A model generated the notes under the pieces. The model ran no database searches, had not been told where the DNA came from, and saw only the letters and a list, made by a program, of their open reading frames with translations. Shown one piece after another: positions 35,573 to 44,424 of a stretch of 64,000 bases of DNA (within the stretch, counting starts at the first letter, position 1; each line of letters starts with the position of its first letter). Source of the stretch: Phytohabitans sp037414955 (lineage in GTDB: Bacteria > Actinomycetota > Actinomycetes > Mycobacteriales > Micromonosporaceae); contig JBBEWH010000030.1 of assembly GCA_037414955.1 (NCBI GenBank), positions 1 through 64,000 of the forward strand. Direction: 5' to 3'. Both the position numbers and the translations under genes were made by a program.

Positions 35573-36984
<1,412 letters not shown>

Positions 36985-37045
36985 TTATGGTCAGCCACCT
37001 AGGGAGAGGCTCGGCAGCCACCCCCGCCCGCCCGAGGAGCACACG

Positions 37046-38092
37046 ATGACTACGCAGCGCACCCGGTCGCTCGGCCGCCCCACCCTCGACGCGGTCGCCG
37101 CGCGCGCCGGGGTCGGCCGGGGCACCGTGTCGCGGGTTGTCAACGGCTCGCCGCAGGTCAGCCCGGAGGCCCGGGCCGCCGTCCAGCAGGCGATCGACGA
37201 GTTGGGGTACGTGCCGAACCGGGCCGCCCGGGCGCTGGTCACCCAGCGCACCGACTCGGTGGCCCTGGTGATCTCCGAGTCCGGTGAGCGGCTCTTCGGC
37301 GAGCCGTTCTTCGCCGGCATCGTGCGCGGCATCCACGCCGGGCTGCTCGACTCGCCGATGCAGCTCTGGCTGGCGCTCGCCCAGTCGCCGGCCGAGCGGG
37401 AGAAGGTCGAGCACCACCTGACCACCCAGCACGTGGACGGCGTCCTGCTGCTGTCGCTGCACGACGCCGACCCGCTGCCCACCCTGCTGGAGCAGCGCGG
37501 CCTGCCGACCGTGCTCGGCGGCCGGCCGGCCCGGATGTTGCAGCCGGGCGCGCAGGCGGCGAACTTCGTCGACGTGGACAACGCGGGCGGCGGCCGGCAG
37601 GCCGTCGAATACCTGCTGGACCAGGGCCGCCGGCGGGTCGCCACGATCGCCGGCTCGCAGGACATGGGCGTCGGCATCAACCGGCTCGCGGGGTACAAGG
37701 AAGCGATCCGCCTGCACGGCGGCGAGGTGAACGAGAACCTCATCGCGTACGGCGACTTCAGTGAGGCCAGCGGCATGGCGGCCATGCGCCGCCTCCTGGA
37801 GACCAGCCCCGACCTGGACGCGGTGTTCGTGGCGTCCGACCTCATGGCGTGCGGCGCGGTGCGCGCGCTGAAGGAGGCGGGCCGCCGGATACCGGACGAC
37901 GTCGCGGTGGTAGGATTCGAAGACAATGAATATGCGCGGCAGTCCGACCCGCCGCTGACCACCGTCTACCAGCCGGTCGAAGAGATGGGCCGCCAGATGG
38001 CCCACCTGCTCATGGCGCTCATCCGGCGCGACGAGCTCGACGAGCCGTATGTCCTGTTGAACACCCACATGGTGCGCCGGGCATCCGCCTGA
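37046..38092 (+). CDS. cebR: LacI-family cellobiose-responsive repressor
   Basis: 348-residue LacI/GalR regulator. N-terminal helix-turn-helix and hinge are LDAVAARAGVGRGTVSRVVN (about 14-33) and YVPNRAARALVTQRT (about 52-66). The sugar-binding domain (about 70-348) carries the usual VAVVGFEDNEYARQSDPPLTTV. Its position after bglC and the TGGGAGCGCTCCCA boxes before cebE and on the cellulase start make it the CebR orthologue. In Streptomyces, cellobiose or cellotriose releases CebR from DNA. It is probably in the same transcript as bglC (61-base gap). Confidence 0.9.
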   Translation: MTTQRTRSLGRPTLDAVAARAGVGRGTVSRVVNGSPQVSPEARAAVQQAIDELGYVPNRAARALVTQRTDSVALVISESGERLFGEPFFAGIVRGIHAGLLDSPMQLWLALAQSPAEREKVEHHLTTQHVDGVLLLSLHDADPLPTLLEQRGLPTVLGGRPARMLQPGAQAANFVDVDNAGGGRQAVEYLLDQGRRRVATIAGSQDMGVGINRLAGYKEAIRLHGGEVNENLIAYGDFSEASGMAAMRRLLETSPDLDAVFVASDLMACGAVRALKEAGRRIPDDVAVVGFEDNEYARQSDPPLTTVYQPVEEMGRQMAHLLMALIRRDELDEPYVLLNTHMVRRASA

Positions 38093-38219
38093 CCCACCCC
38101 GGAGAGTGACTCTCCGCTGACGTTGCTGCCGGGTTATGGCTTGGCAACGGCGACGAAACGGTCATCGTGCATCCTGACGTTAACCAGCGCGGAGGCGTTG
38201 GTTCACCGACGGGAGGCTT

Positions 38220-38969
38220 GTGATGTTGCTGCGGGTACGGGTGACCCTGCCGGACCGCCCCGGCGCGCTGGGTCAGGTTGCCCGCACGCTCGGCGTGGCG
38301 GGCGCCGACATCGTCCAGGTGGTCGTGCTCGAGCGGCTCGGCGGGCGGGCGGTCGACGACTTCACGGTCGTGTGGCCGGGCGCCGCCCGCGTCGAGCGGC
38401 TCCAGGCCGGTCTCGCCGCGATCCCGGGCGTCCACGTCGAAGGCGTCTGGCGGGCGATCGGCGCGCCGGTCTCCGGCGGCCACGACGCCGAGCTGCTCGC
38501 ACAGGTCGCCGCGAACCCGGTGGACGGGCTCGCGACGCTCGTCGACGCCGTGCCCGGCCTGCTGGCCGCCGACTGGGCCGCTGCCGCCGTCGTGCCGGCG
38601 GACTGGGCCGCCCGCAGCGGCGCGCGTGGTCCCGAGGGAGCGTCCACCGGCGGGGAGCCGGCGGTGGCGTACGCGAGCTGGCGCGCGCCCAGCCCGCTGC
38701 GGCTGCCCGAGGTGACCCCGCTGCGCGCGCGGCCGCTGGCCGGCCCCGACAACACGCGATACGCGGTGGCGCCGTTCGGGCGCGCCGGGCTGGTGCTGAT
38801 GGTGGCGCGTGCGGACGCCGACGAGCTGCCCGCGGCGGCGTTCCACGTGACCGAGGTCGACCGGGTGGCCCAGCTCGTGCGGGCCGCCGCCGTCATCCTC
38901 GGCGACCGCCTCGACCTCGTCACCGGCCCCACCACCCCCACCTCCATGATCAAGGCGTCCCTCAAGTAG
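38220..38969 (+). CDS. ACT-domain protein of unknown function
   Basis: 249-residue cytoplasmic protein. Residues 1-70 form an ACT domain (LLRVRVTLPDRPGALGQVARTLGVAGADIVQVVVLER), which usually binds an amino acid. The middle and C-terminal parts (about 85-230) have no recognised motif; the segment NTRYAVAPFGRAGLVLMVARADADELP might be a GAF-like or degenerate sensor core. A GTG at 38220 and an ATG at 38223 are both possible starts. The last residues (SMIKASLK) are encoded by a hairpin repeat. It precedes another ACT gene fused to an acetyltransferase; joint action in amino-acid sensing is likely but unproven. Confidence 0.75.
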   Translation: MMLLRVRVTLPDRPGALGQVARTLGVAGADIVQVVVLERLGGRAVDDFTVVWPGAARVERLQAGLAAIPGVHVEGVWRAIGAPVSGGHDAELLAQVAANPVDGLATLVDAVPGLLAADWAAAAVVPADWAARSGARGPEGASTGGEPAVAYASWRAPSPLRLPEVTPLRARPLAGPDNTRYAVAPFGRAGLVLMVARADADELPAAAFHVTEVDRVAQLVRAAAVILGDRLDLVTGPTTPTSMIKASLK

Positions 38970-39001
38970 TTCTTACGACTGCTGGGACGCCCTGATCATG
39001 G
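38943..39001. repeat. CCATGATCAAGGCGTCC hairpin repeat, copy 11
   Basis: Full hairpin with a weaker right arm (ACTGCTGGGACGCCCTGATCA). It overlaps the last 27 bases of the ACT-domain gene and supplies its C-terminal residues and stop. Confidence 0.88.
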
Positions 39002-39029
39002 GAAGTCACGCGGGAAGGGAGTGCCTTAC

Positions 39030-40130
39030 ATGGCGCTGTGGCGGATCCGGGCGACGGTGGACGACCGGCCGGGCTATCTGGCCGTGCTCGCCGCCAGCCT
39101 GGCGCTGAAGTCGGTCAACATTCTCGCCGTACAGGTGCACACCACCGAAGCCGGCGCCGTCGACGACTTCCTCGTCGACGCACCCGACACGCTGAGCGAA
39201 GCCGACCTGTTCGCGGCTGTGGAGAAGGGCCGCGGCCGGGACGTCTGGATCGTGCGCACCGACGCCCACGACCTCGCTGACCTGCCCACCCGGGCGCTCG
39301 GGCTCGCCGGCCGGCTGGTGCGCGACCCCGACTCGCTCGGCGACACGCTCGCCGCGCTGCTCGGCGCCGACGCGGTCATCTGGCGTCCGCAGCCCGGCCA
39401 TGATCGGTACGGGGCCAACCGTGGCGCGATGCGGCTGGTCGACCCGGCGGGCGGCACCTACGAGATCAGCCGGCCCGCCCCGGCGTTCACCCCCGCGGAG
39501 CACGCCCGGGCCCAGGCGCTCGTCGACCTCGCCGCGACCGTGGGGCGGCAGGCCGCTGACCAGATCACGCTGGTCCTGCCGGACTCGGCCGAGCTGCGGG
39601 TGCGCCCGGCGGTGCGCGACGACCTGGCCGCCATCCAGGCGATGCACGGGCGGTGCACGCCGCGCAGCCTGCAGCGCCGCTACCTCACCGCGTCTGGGGT
39701 GAGTGCTGGGTTCGGTTTGGGCGCCGCGTCTGGGGTGCGGGCCGTGCCGGGGCCGAGCGCCGCGCAGCTCGGCCGGCTGCTCGAACCGCGGGGCGGCGTC
39801 ACGCTGATCGCGCTGGCCGACGACGGCCGGCTGGTCGCGATGGCGAACCTGGTCGCCGAGGGCGAGATTGCCGAGCTGGCGGTGCTGGTGGAGGACGCCT
39901 GGCAGCGCCGGGGACTGGGCACCGCGCTGCTGCGCCGGCTGGTCGCGCACGGCACCCGAGCGGGGTACGCGGCGTTGGTGGCGCATATCCACGCCGACAA
40001 CGCGCCGATGCTGGCCACGGTGCGCCGGGTCGGCCCGCTGGGGCCGGTCGACCGCGACGGCGCCCTGCTCACCGTGACGCTGCCGCTCGCGCCAGCTCCA
40101 GCCGAAACCCCGGCCCCCTCCCTCTCCTAA
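39030..40130 (+). CDS. ACT-GNAT fusion, probable amino-acid-regulated protein lysine acetyltransferase
   Basis: 366-residue two-domain protein. N-terminal ACT domain (about 1-75, ALWRIRATVDDRPGYLAVLAASLALKSVNILAVQV), a linker, then a GNAT acetyltransferase domain (about 190-350) with acetyl-CoA motif A VEDAWQRRGLGTALLRRLVAHG (R-R-G-L-G-T). ACT-GNAT enzymes are an actinobacterial protein acetyltransferase type; one from Micromonospora is known to respond to amino acids. The ATG at 39030 follows AAGGGAG at good distance, better than the GTG at 39021. Between GNAT strands it carries a Gly/Ala-rich insert built from a 12-base DNA repeat (GCGTCTGGGGTG, twice). Confidence 0.85.
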   Translation: MALWRIRATVDDRPGYLAVLAASLALKSVNILAVQVHTTEAGAVDDFLVDAPDTLSEADLFAAVEKGRGRDVWIVRTDAHDLADLPTRALGLAGRLVRDPDSLGDTLAALLGADAVIWRPQPGHDRYGANRGAMRLVDPAGGTYEISRPAPAFTPAEHARAQALVDLAATVGRQAADQITLVLPDSAELRVRPAVRDDLAAIQAMHGRCTPRSLQRRYLTASGVSAGFGLGAASGVRAVPGPSAAQLGRLLEPRGGVTLIALADDGRLVAMANLVAEGEIAELAVLVEDAWQRRGLGTALLRRLVAHGTRAGYAALVAHIHADNAPMLATVRRVGPLGPVDRDGALLTVTLPLAPAPAETPAPSLS

Positions 40131-40177
40131 CCCCCGTCCTGCGGGCCGACCTACCAAGATCACCCGTTGATCAAAGT

Positions 40178-40274
40178 CGATCAAGGCCTACCTCGTCGAT
40201 CAAGGGCTAAGGCACGTGGTTGGATCTCCGATTTGCGTTCCCTAGCCCTTGATCGGCGGAGAAGGCCTTGATCG
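40178..40274. repeat. GATCAAGGGCTTAGGCAC-type inverted repeat, copy B
   Basis: Outer arms GATCAAGGCC/GGCCTTGATC and inner arms GATCAAGGGCTAAGGCACG/CCTAGCCCTTGATC, as at 1255 and 44300. It lies in the 620-base gene-free stretch after the ACT-GNAT gene. Confidence 0.78.
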
Positions 40275-40383
40275 GCGCGCCGCGCCCGCGGGCGCGCCGC
40301 GCCCGCGGGGCATGGCCCGCGTAAGGGCGAAGATCGAGCTGCGAACGGCGAGACAGGGGGCGACAGTCGAGCGGTTGCGTCGC

Positions 40384-40440
40384 TCAGCGGTACCGTACGC
40401 ACGTTATCGAGCACCCATAACGTGCGTGTGGTACCGCTGA
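40384..40440. repeat. Long perfect-type hairpin in the gap before the cellulase gene
   Basis: TCAGCGGTACCGTACGCACG (40384) with TTAT, against ATAACGTGCGTGTGGTACCG (40417) with CTGA, gives 24-base arms with one mismatch around CGAGCACCC. It matches neither repeat family seen elsewhere in the window. The rest of the gap (40441-40670) holds short GAGAGGGGAGC repeats and no supported gene. Confidence 0.75.
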
Positions 40441-40670
40441 AGGTGTGCGCGAGCGCGCGGCCCCCCCATCCGGCTCCACCGGGAGGCCATCGCACCGATT
40501 CGGCGTCCGCGGAAAGGGCGCAGCCAAGATCAGCCCACCGCGCGCGTCCCAAGAGGGGAGCCCTCTCACCCCGTAGACATTGAGAGGGGAGCTCTGTTCA
40601 CAATTCACGCCTCACAGGGCTGCCCTCTTGAAGTCAGGGCGGGGCGTGACGGACGAGCCAACCGGCCGCC

Positions 40671-40730
40671 CCCATGATCAAGGCGTCCTTCATGTAGCTA
40701 GAACGACGTGAAGGACGCCTTGATCATGGA
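40671..40730. repeat. CCATGATCAAGGCGTCC hairpin repeat, copy 12
   Basis: Full hairpin (GTCCTTCATGTAGCT, AGA loop, ACGACGTGAAGGAC). Its right end abuts the probable cellulase promoter, only 20 bases before the start codon. Confidence 0.9.
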
Positions 40731-40737
40731 GTAGGGG

Positions 40738-40743
40738 TATATT
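40738..40743 (+). promoter_or_regulatory. Candidate -10 of the cellulase gene
   Basis: TATATT lies 7 bases before the ATG at 40751, so transcription could start at or next to the start codon (leaderless mRNA). No convincing -35 is visible at 17 bases; the region upstream is the hairpin repeat. Tentative. Confidence 0.4.
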
Positions 40744-40750
40744 GCTGTTC

Positions 40751-43066
40751 ATGAATGGGAGCGTTCCCAAGAGGCTTGCCGCCGCGGCGGTAGCCGCACT
40801 CACTGCCGTCGGGCTCGCCGTCTGGGCGTCGCCCGACTCCGATGCCGAGGCCGCCGCCGCCTACAACTACGGCGAGGTCCTCCAGAAGTCGATCCTGTTC
40901 TACGAGGCGCAGGTGTCCGGCCGCAAGCCGGCCTGGAACCGGGTCTCCTGGCGTGCCGACTCCGGGCTGACCGACGGCTCAGACGTCGGGCTCGACCTCA
41001 CCGGCGGCTGGTACGACGCCGGCGACCATGTGAAGTTCGGCCTGCCGATGGCGTTCACGACCACGATGCTGGCCTGGGGAGCCGTGGAGTACCGTCCGGC
41101 GTACGCCGCGTCCGGCCAGCTCACCCACCTGCTCAACAACCTGCGGGTGCCCAACGACTACTTCATGAAGGCCCATCCCTCGGCCAACGTCCTCTATGGA
41201 CAGGTGGGCAAGGGCGACGACGACCACAAGTGGTGGGGGCCGGCCGAGGTGCTGCCGATGGCGCGCCCGGCGTACAAGATCGATGCGAGTTGTGGCGGCT
41301 CGGAGCTGGCGGCCGAGACGGCGGCCGCGATGGCCGCCTCGTCCATGGTCTTCCGCCCCACCGACGCCGCGTACGCTGACCGGCTGCTCAGCCACGCGCG
41401 GCAGCTCTACACGTTCGCCGAGACGGTCCGCCGGATGTACCACGAGTGCATCACGGACGTCACGAGCTTCTACCGCTCGTGGAGCGGGTACGCCGACGAG
41501 CTGGTGTGGGGCGCCATCTGGCTGCACCGGGCCACCGGCGAGGCCGGCTACCTGTCCAAAGCGGAGGCCGGCTACGACGCGCAGGGCAACGAGAACCAGA
41601 CCAACACGAAAATGTACAAGTGGACGATCTCGTGGGACAACAAGCAGTACGGCAACTATGTGCTGCTGGCGAACCTGACCGGCAAGCAGAAGTATGTCGA
41701 CGACGCGAACCGCTGGCTCGACTGGTTCACGGTCGGGGTCAACGGCGAAAAGGTGCGCACCTCGCCGGGCGGCATGGTGGTGGTGGACAGCTGGGGCGCG
41801 TTGCGATACGCGGCGAACACCGCCTTCGTCGCGCTCGTCTACAGTGACCGGACGTTGGACGCGGCGCGCAAGACGCGCTACCACGACTTCGCCGTGCGGC
41901 AGGTCAACTACGCGCTCGGCGACAACCCGCGCAGCTCGAGCTACGTCATCGGGTTCGGCGCCAACCACCCGAAGAACCCGCACCACCGCACCGCGCACGG
42001 CTCGTGGTGGGACAGCATGACGGTGCCGGCCAACACCCGGCATGTCCTCTATGGAGCGTTGGTCGGCGGACCGTCCTCTCCGGACGACGGATACAAGGAC
42101 GAGCGCAACGACTACGTGATGAACGAGGTCGCGACCGACTACAACGCCGGCTTCACGTCCGCGGTGGCGCGGCTCTACCAGGAGTACGGCGGCACGCCGC
42201 TCGCCAACTTCCCGCAACCGGAGACGCCGGATCTCGACGAGTTCACCGTGGAGACCACGGTGATGCAGAACGAGCCGCGCGCCACCGGCATCAAGGCGAT
42301 CGTCTACAACAAGTCGGCGTTCCCCGCGCGGGCGTTGACGCGGTCGGCGTTCCGGTACTACTTCCGCGTCGAAGGCGCGGCGGCGCCGGTGGTGACGAGC
42401 GGCTACACCCAGGGCTGTCCGTCACCGACGACCGCGCGGCAGCACTCGGGCGACATCTGGTTCGTCGAGGTGAACTGCGCGGGGTACGCGATCGTGCCGG
42501 CCGGCCAGTCGGCGCACCGGATGGAGGTCCAGTTCAAGATCGGCGTACCCGAGGGTGGCACCTGGGACCCGGCGAACGACCCGTCGTACCAGGCGGCGGC
42601 CGGCCCGAACCGGGCCGTGCCGCTCTACGAGGACGGCGTGAAGCTCTGGGGCGACCCGCCAGGGTCGGGCCCCGGCCCAACCACCTCGCCCACCGTCTCG
42701 CCGTCCGCGTCGCCGTCGCCGTCGGTGTCACCGACCACGCCAGCGCCCAGCGGGCCGTGCGCGGTCACCTACGCCACCAACGAGTGGTCGACCGGCTTCA
42801 GCGGCACCGTGACGCTCCGCAACACCAGCGGGACCGCGTGGCCATCGTGGACGCTGGGCTTCACGTTCCCGGGCGGGCAGCGGATCAGCCAGGGCTGGAG
42901 CGCGCGCTGGACCCAGACCGGCGCGGCCGTGACGGCGGTCAACGAGTCGTACAACGGCGCGGTGCCGGCGGGCGGTTCGGTGAGCGCCGGCTTCAACGCC
43001 TCGCATACCGGCACCAACCCCCGCCCGACCGCGTTCACGGTCAACGGCGCCACCTGTACCGTCTAG
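40751..43066 (+). CDS. Secreted GH9 cellulase with CBM3 and CBM2 modules
   Basis: 771-residue endo/processive cellulase. Signal peptide (about 1-38), GH9 catalytic domain (about 40-480) with the catalytic Asp pair in GGWYDAGDHVKFG and the acid Glu in NDYVMNEVATDYNAGFT, a CBM3c-like module (about 490-640), a Pro/Thr/Ser linker, and a C-terminal CBM2 (about 675-771; TYATNEWSTGFSGTVTL, WSARWTQTG). The plan resembles Thermobifida Cel9A without the Fn3 domain. The ATG at 40751 is used; a TTG at 40742 is the alternative. A CebR box overlaps the start, so cellobiose should induce it. A hairpin repeat follows. Confidence 0.93.
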   Translation: MNGSVPKRLAAAAVAALTAVGLAVWASPDSDAEAAAAYNYGEVLQKSILFYEAQVSGRKPAWNRVSWRADSGLTDGSDVGLDLTGGWYDAGDHVKFGLPMAFTTTMLAWGAVEYRPAYAASGQLTHLLNNLRVPNDYFMKAHPSANVLYGQVGKGDDDHKWWGPAEVLPMARPAYKIDASCGGSELAAETAAAMAASSMVFRPTDAAYADRLLSHARQLYTFAETVRRMYHECITDVTSFYRSWSGYADELVWGAIWLHRATGEAGYLSKAEAGYDAQGNENQTNTKMYKWTISWDNKQYGNYVLLANLTGKQKYVDDANRWLDWFTVGVNGEKVRTSPGGMVVVDSWGALRYAANTAFVALVYSDRTLDAARKTRYHDFAVRQVNYALGDNPRSSSYVIGFGANHPKNPHHRTAHGSWWDSMTVPANTRHVLYGALVGGPSSPDDGYKDERNDYVMNEVATDYNAGFTSAVARLYQEYGGTPLANFPQPETPDLDEFTVETTVMQNEPRATGIKAIVYNKSAFPARALTRSAFRYYFRVEGAAAPVVTSGYTQGCPSPTTARQHSGDIWFVEVNCAGYAIVPAGQSAHRMEVQFKIGVPEGGTWDPANDPSYQAAAGPNRAVPLYEDGVKLWGDPPGSGPGPTTSPTVSPSASPSPSVSPTTPAPSGPCAVTYATNEWSTGFSGTVTLRNTSGTAWPSWTLGFTFPGGQRISQGWSARWTQTGAAVTAVNESYNGAVPAGGSVSAGFNASHTGTNPRPTAFTVNGATCTV
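40756..40769. promoter_or_regulatory. CebR-type operator inside the first codons of the cellulase gene
   Basis: TGGGAGCGTTCCCA, one base from the CebR consensus, spans codons 2 to 7 (N-G-S-V-P-K). It therefore sits at about +5 if transcription starts near the ATG. It ties the cellulase to the cebE operon. Confidence 0.85.
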
Positions 43067-43069
43067 CCC

Positions 43070-43126
43070 CATGATCAAGGCGTCCTTCAAGTCGTTCTGA
43101 CGACTTGAAGGACGCCTTGATCATGA
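43070..43126. repeat. CCATGATCAAGGCGTCC hairpin repeat, copy 13
   Basis: Nearly perfect hairpin (GTCCTTCAAGTCGTT, CTG loop, ACGACTTGAAGGAC) four bases after the cellulase stop. Confidence 0.92.
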
Positions 43127-43208
43127 AGAGAGCGATAGCATCTTCAACTTCGCACGCTAGAGCGCCGTACTGCTGGACGACAACGAACTGCGGGAAGGAC
43201 GGGACAGG

Positions 43209-44024
43209 GTGGGCAACGCGACACCGGACGCGAGCCGGAAGCCAGCGACGGCGGCCAGGATCTACGACTACTTTCTCGGCGGGGTCCACAACTTCCCGGC
43301 GGACCAGGAGGCCGCCAGGGCCATGCTGACGAGCGCGCCGGCGATGCTGCCGATCGCCCGCGTCAACCGGGCCTTCCTGCGGCGCGCCGTGAGCTGCCTG
43401 ACCGAAGCGGGCGTGCGGCAGTTCCTCGACATCGGCTCGGGCATCCCGACCGCCGGCAACGTGCACGAGATCGCCCAGCGGGCGGTGCCGGACGCCCGGG
43501 TGGTCTATGTGGACATCGACCCGGTCGCGGTCGCGGAGAGCCTGGAACTGCTGGAGGGCAACCGGTGGGCCACGGCCATCCGGGCCGACCTGCGCACCCC
43601 GCGGACCATCGTGGACCACCCCCAGGTGCGCAAGCTGATCGACTTCAGCCAGCCGGTCGCCCTGCTGCTCGTCGGGGTGCTCTACTTCGTGCCGGACGAC
43701 GCCGAGGCATACGCGGCGGTCGCCGAGCTGACCGGTGCCTGCGCGCCGGGCAGCTACCTGGTCGTGTCGCACAGCACGATCGACGAGAAGGCCTACGACC
43801 CGGATGCGCTCCGGTCCACCCAGGACGTCTACAAGCGGCAGACCGCGACGCCGTTGACCGTGCGCACCCGGGACGGGATCAGGCGGTTCTTCGACGGCTT
43901 CGAGCTGCTCGAGCCGGGCCTGGTGTGGCAGCCGGAGTGGCGGCCGGAGCCCACCGACCCCGAGCACTTCCGGGACGAGCCGGAGCGCTCCCGCATGCTC
44001 GCGGCCGTCGGCCGCCTCCCCTAA
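43209..44024 (+). CDS. DUF574-type SAM-dependent methyltransferase
   Basis: 271-residue protein of the actinomycete DUF574 (Methyltransf_19) family. The opening ATAARIYDYFLGGVHNFPADQEAA is its hallmark, followed by the SAM-binding FLDIGSGIPTAGNVHE (about 76), VVYVDIDPVAV (about 98) and LLVGVLYFVPD (about 155). These genes are present in many copies in Streptomyces and relatives and often pair with XRE regulators; the substrate is unknown. GTG start at 43209 after GGGACAGG. Flanked by hairpin repeats on both sides. Confidence 0.92.
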   Translation: MGNATPDASRKPATAARIYDYFLGGVHNFPADQEAARAMLTSAPAMLPIARVNRAFLRRAVSCLTEAGVRQFLDIGSGIPTAGNVHEIAQRAVPDARVVYVDIDPVAVAESLELLEGNRWATAIRADLRTPRTIVDHPQVRKLIDFSQPVALLLVGVLYFVPDDAEAYAAVAELTGACAPGSYLVVSHSTIDEKAYDPDALRSTQDVYKRQTATPLTVRTRDGIRRFFDGFELLEPGLVWQPEWRPEPTDPEHFRDEPERSRMLAAVGRLP

Positions 44025-44027
44025 CCT

Positions 44028-44084
44028 CATGATCAAGGCGTCCTTCACGTAGTTCTAACGGCCTGAAGGACGCCCTGATCATGA
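44028..44084. repeat. CCATGATCAAGGCGTCC hairpin repeat, copy 14
   Basis: Full hairpin between convergent genes (GTCCTTCACGTAGTT, loop, ACGGCCTGAAGGAC). TGA within its TCATGATC is the stop codon of bsaP on the minus strand. Confidence 0.9.
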
Positions 44085-44267
44085 GGGGGTTTGCGCGGTG
44101 GTGCCGTGTTCGACGCAGGTGGCGGTCCAGCCGGTCGGGAGTACCTGGACCTTCATGCGGCGGCGGCAGGCGGGGCAGTAACGCGGCGGCTCCAGGCGCC
44201 GCGCCGCCGCGCAGGCGGCGTGGTCGCCGGTGGCCAGCGACTCGCCGCACCGGTCGCACCAGAGCAC
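44079..44267 (-). CDS. bsaP: Biotin synthase auxiliary protein, BsaP-like
   Basis: 62-residue protein with three Cys pairs or groups: WCDRCGE (residues 4-7), a middle AACAAA, and YCPACRRRMKVQVLPTGWTATC. The C-x2-C plus PTGW...C-x-HG pattern matches the small iron-sulfur protein BsaP (Rv1590 in M. tuberculosis), which supports biotin synthase turnover. It lies directly downstream of bioB on the same strand, the same context as in mycobacteria. ATG at 44267 after GGAGGATCACC. Its stop comes from a hairpin repeat. Confidence 0.85.
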   Translation of the reverse strand: MLWCDRCGESLATGDHAACAAARRLEPPRYCPACRRRMKVQVLPTGWTATCVEHGTTAQTPS

Positions 44268-44299
44268 GGTGATCCTCCTGAACGGGTCCGTGGCGTGTG

Positions 44300-44380
44300 G
44301 ATCAAGGACTTACGCGCCGATCAAGGGCTTAGGCACCTGGTTTGATCTCTAAACCAGGTGCCTAAGCCCTTGATCGGCGA
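44300..44380. repeat. GATCAAGGGCTTAGGCAC-type inverted repeat, copy C
   Basis: The best copy of this family: GATCAAGGGCTTAGGCACCT and GGTTT, loop GATCTCT, then the exact complement ending in CTTGATC. It fills the bioB-bsaP gap of 157 bases and could attenuate bsaP relative to bioB. Confidence 0.88.
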
Positions 44381-44424
44381 CCGAGGGGGCGGGGCGGGGG
44401 AGGCGGGAGGGGAGGGGGGAGCGG

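Noticed and set aside
40742..40750. TTG at 40742 as the cellulase start
   Set aside because: It would add three residues before a normal signal peptide and overlaps the TATATT element; the ATG at 40751 is preferred, though not proven.
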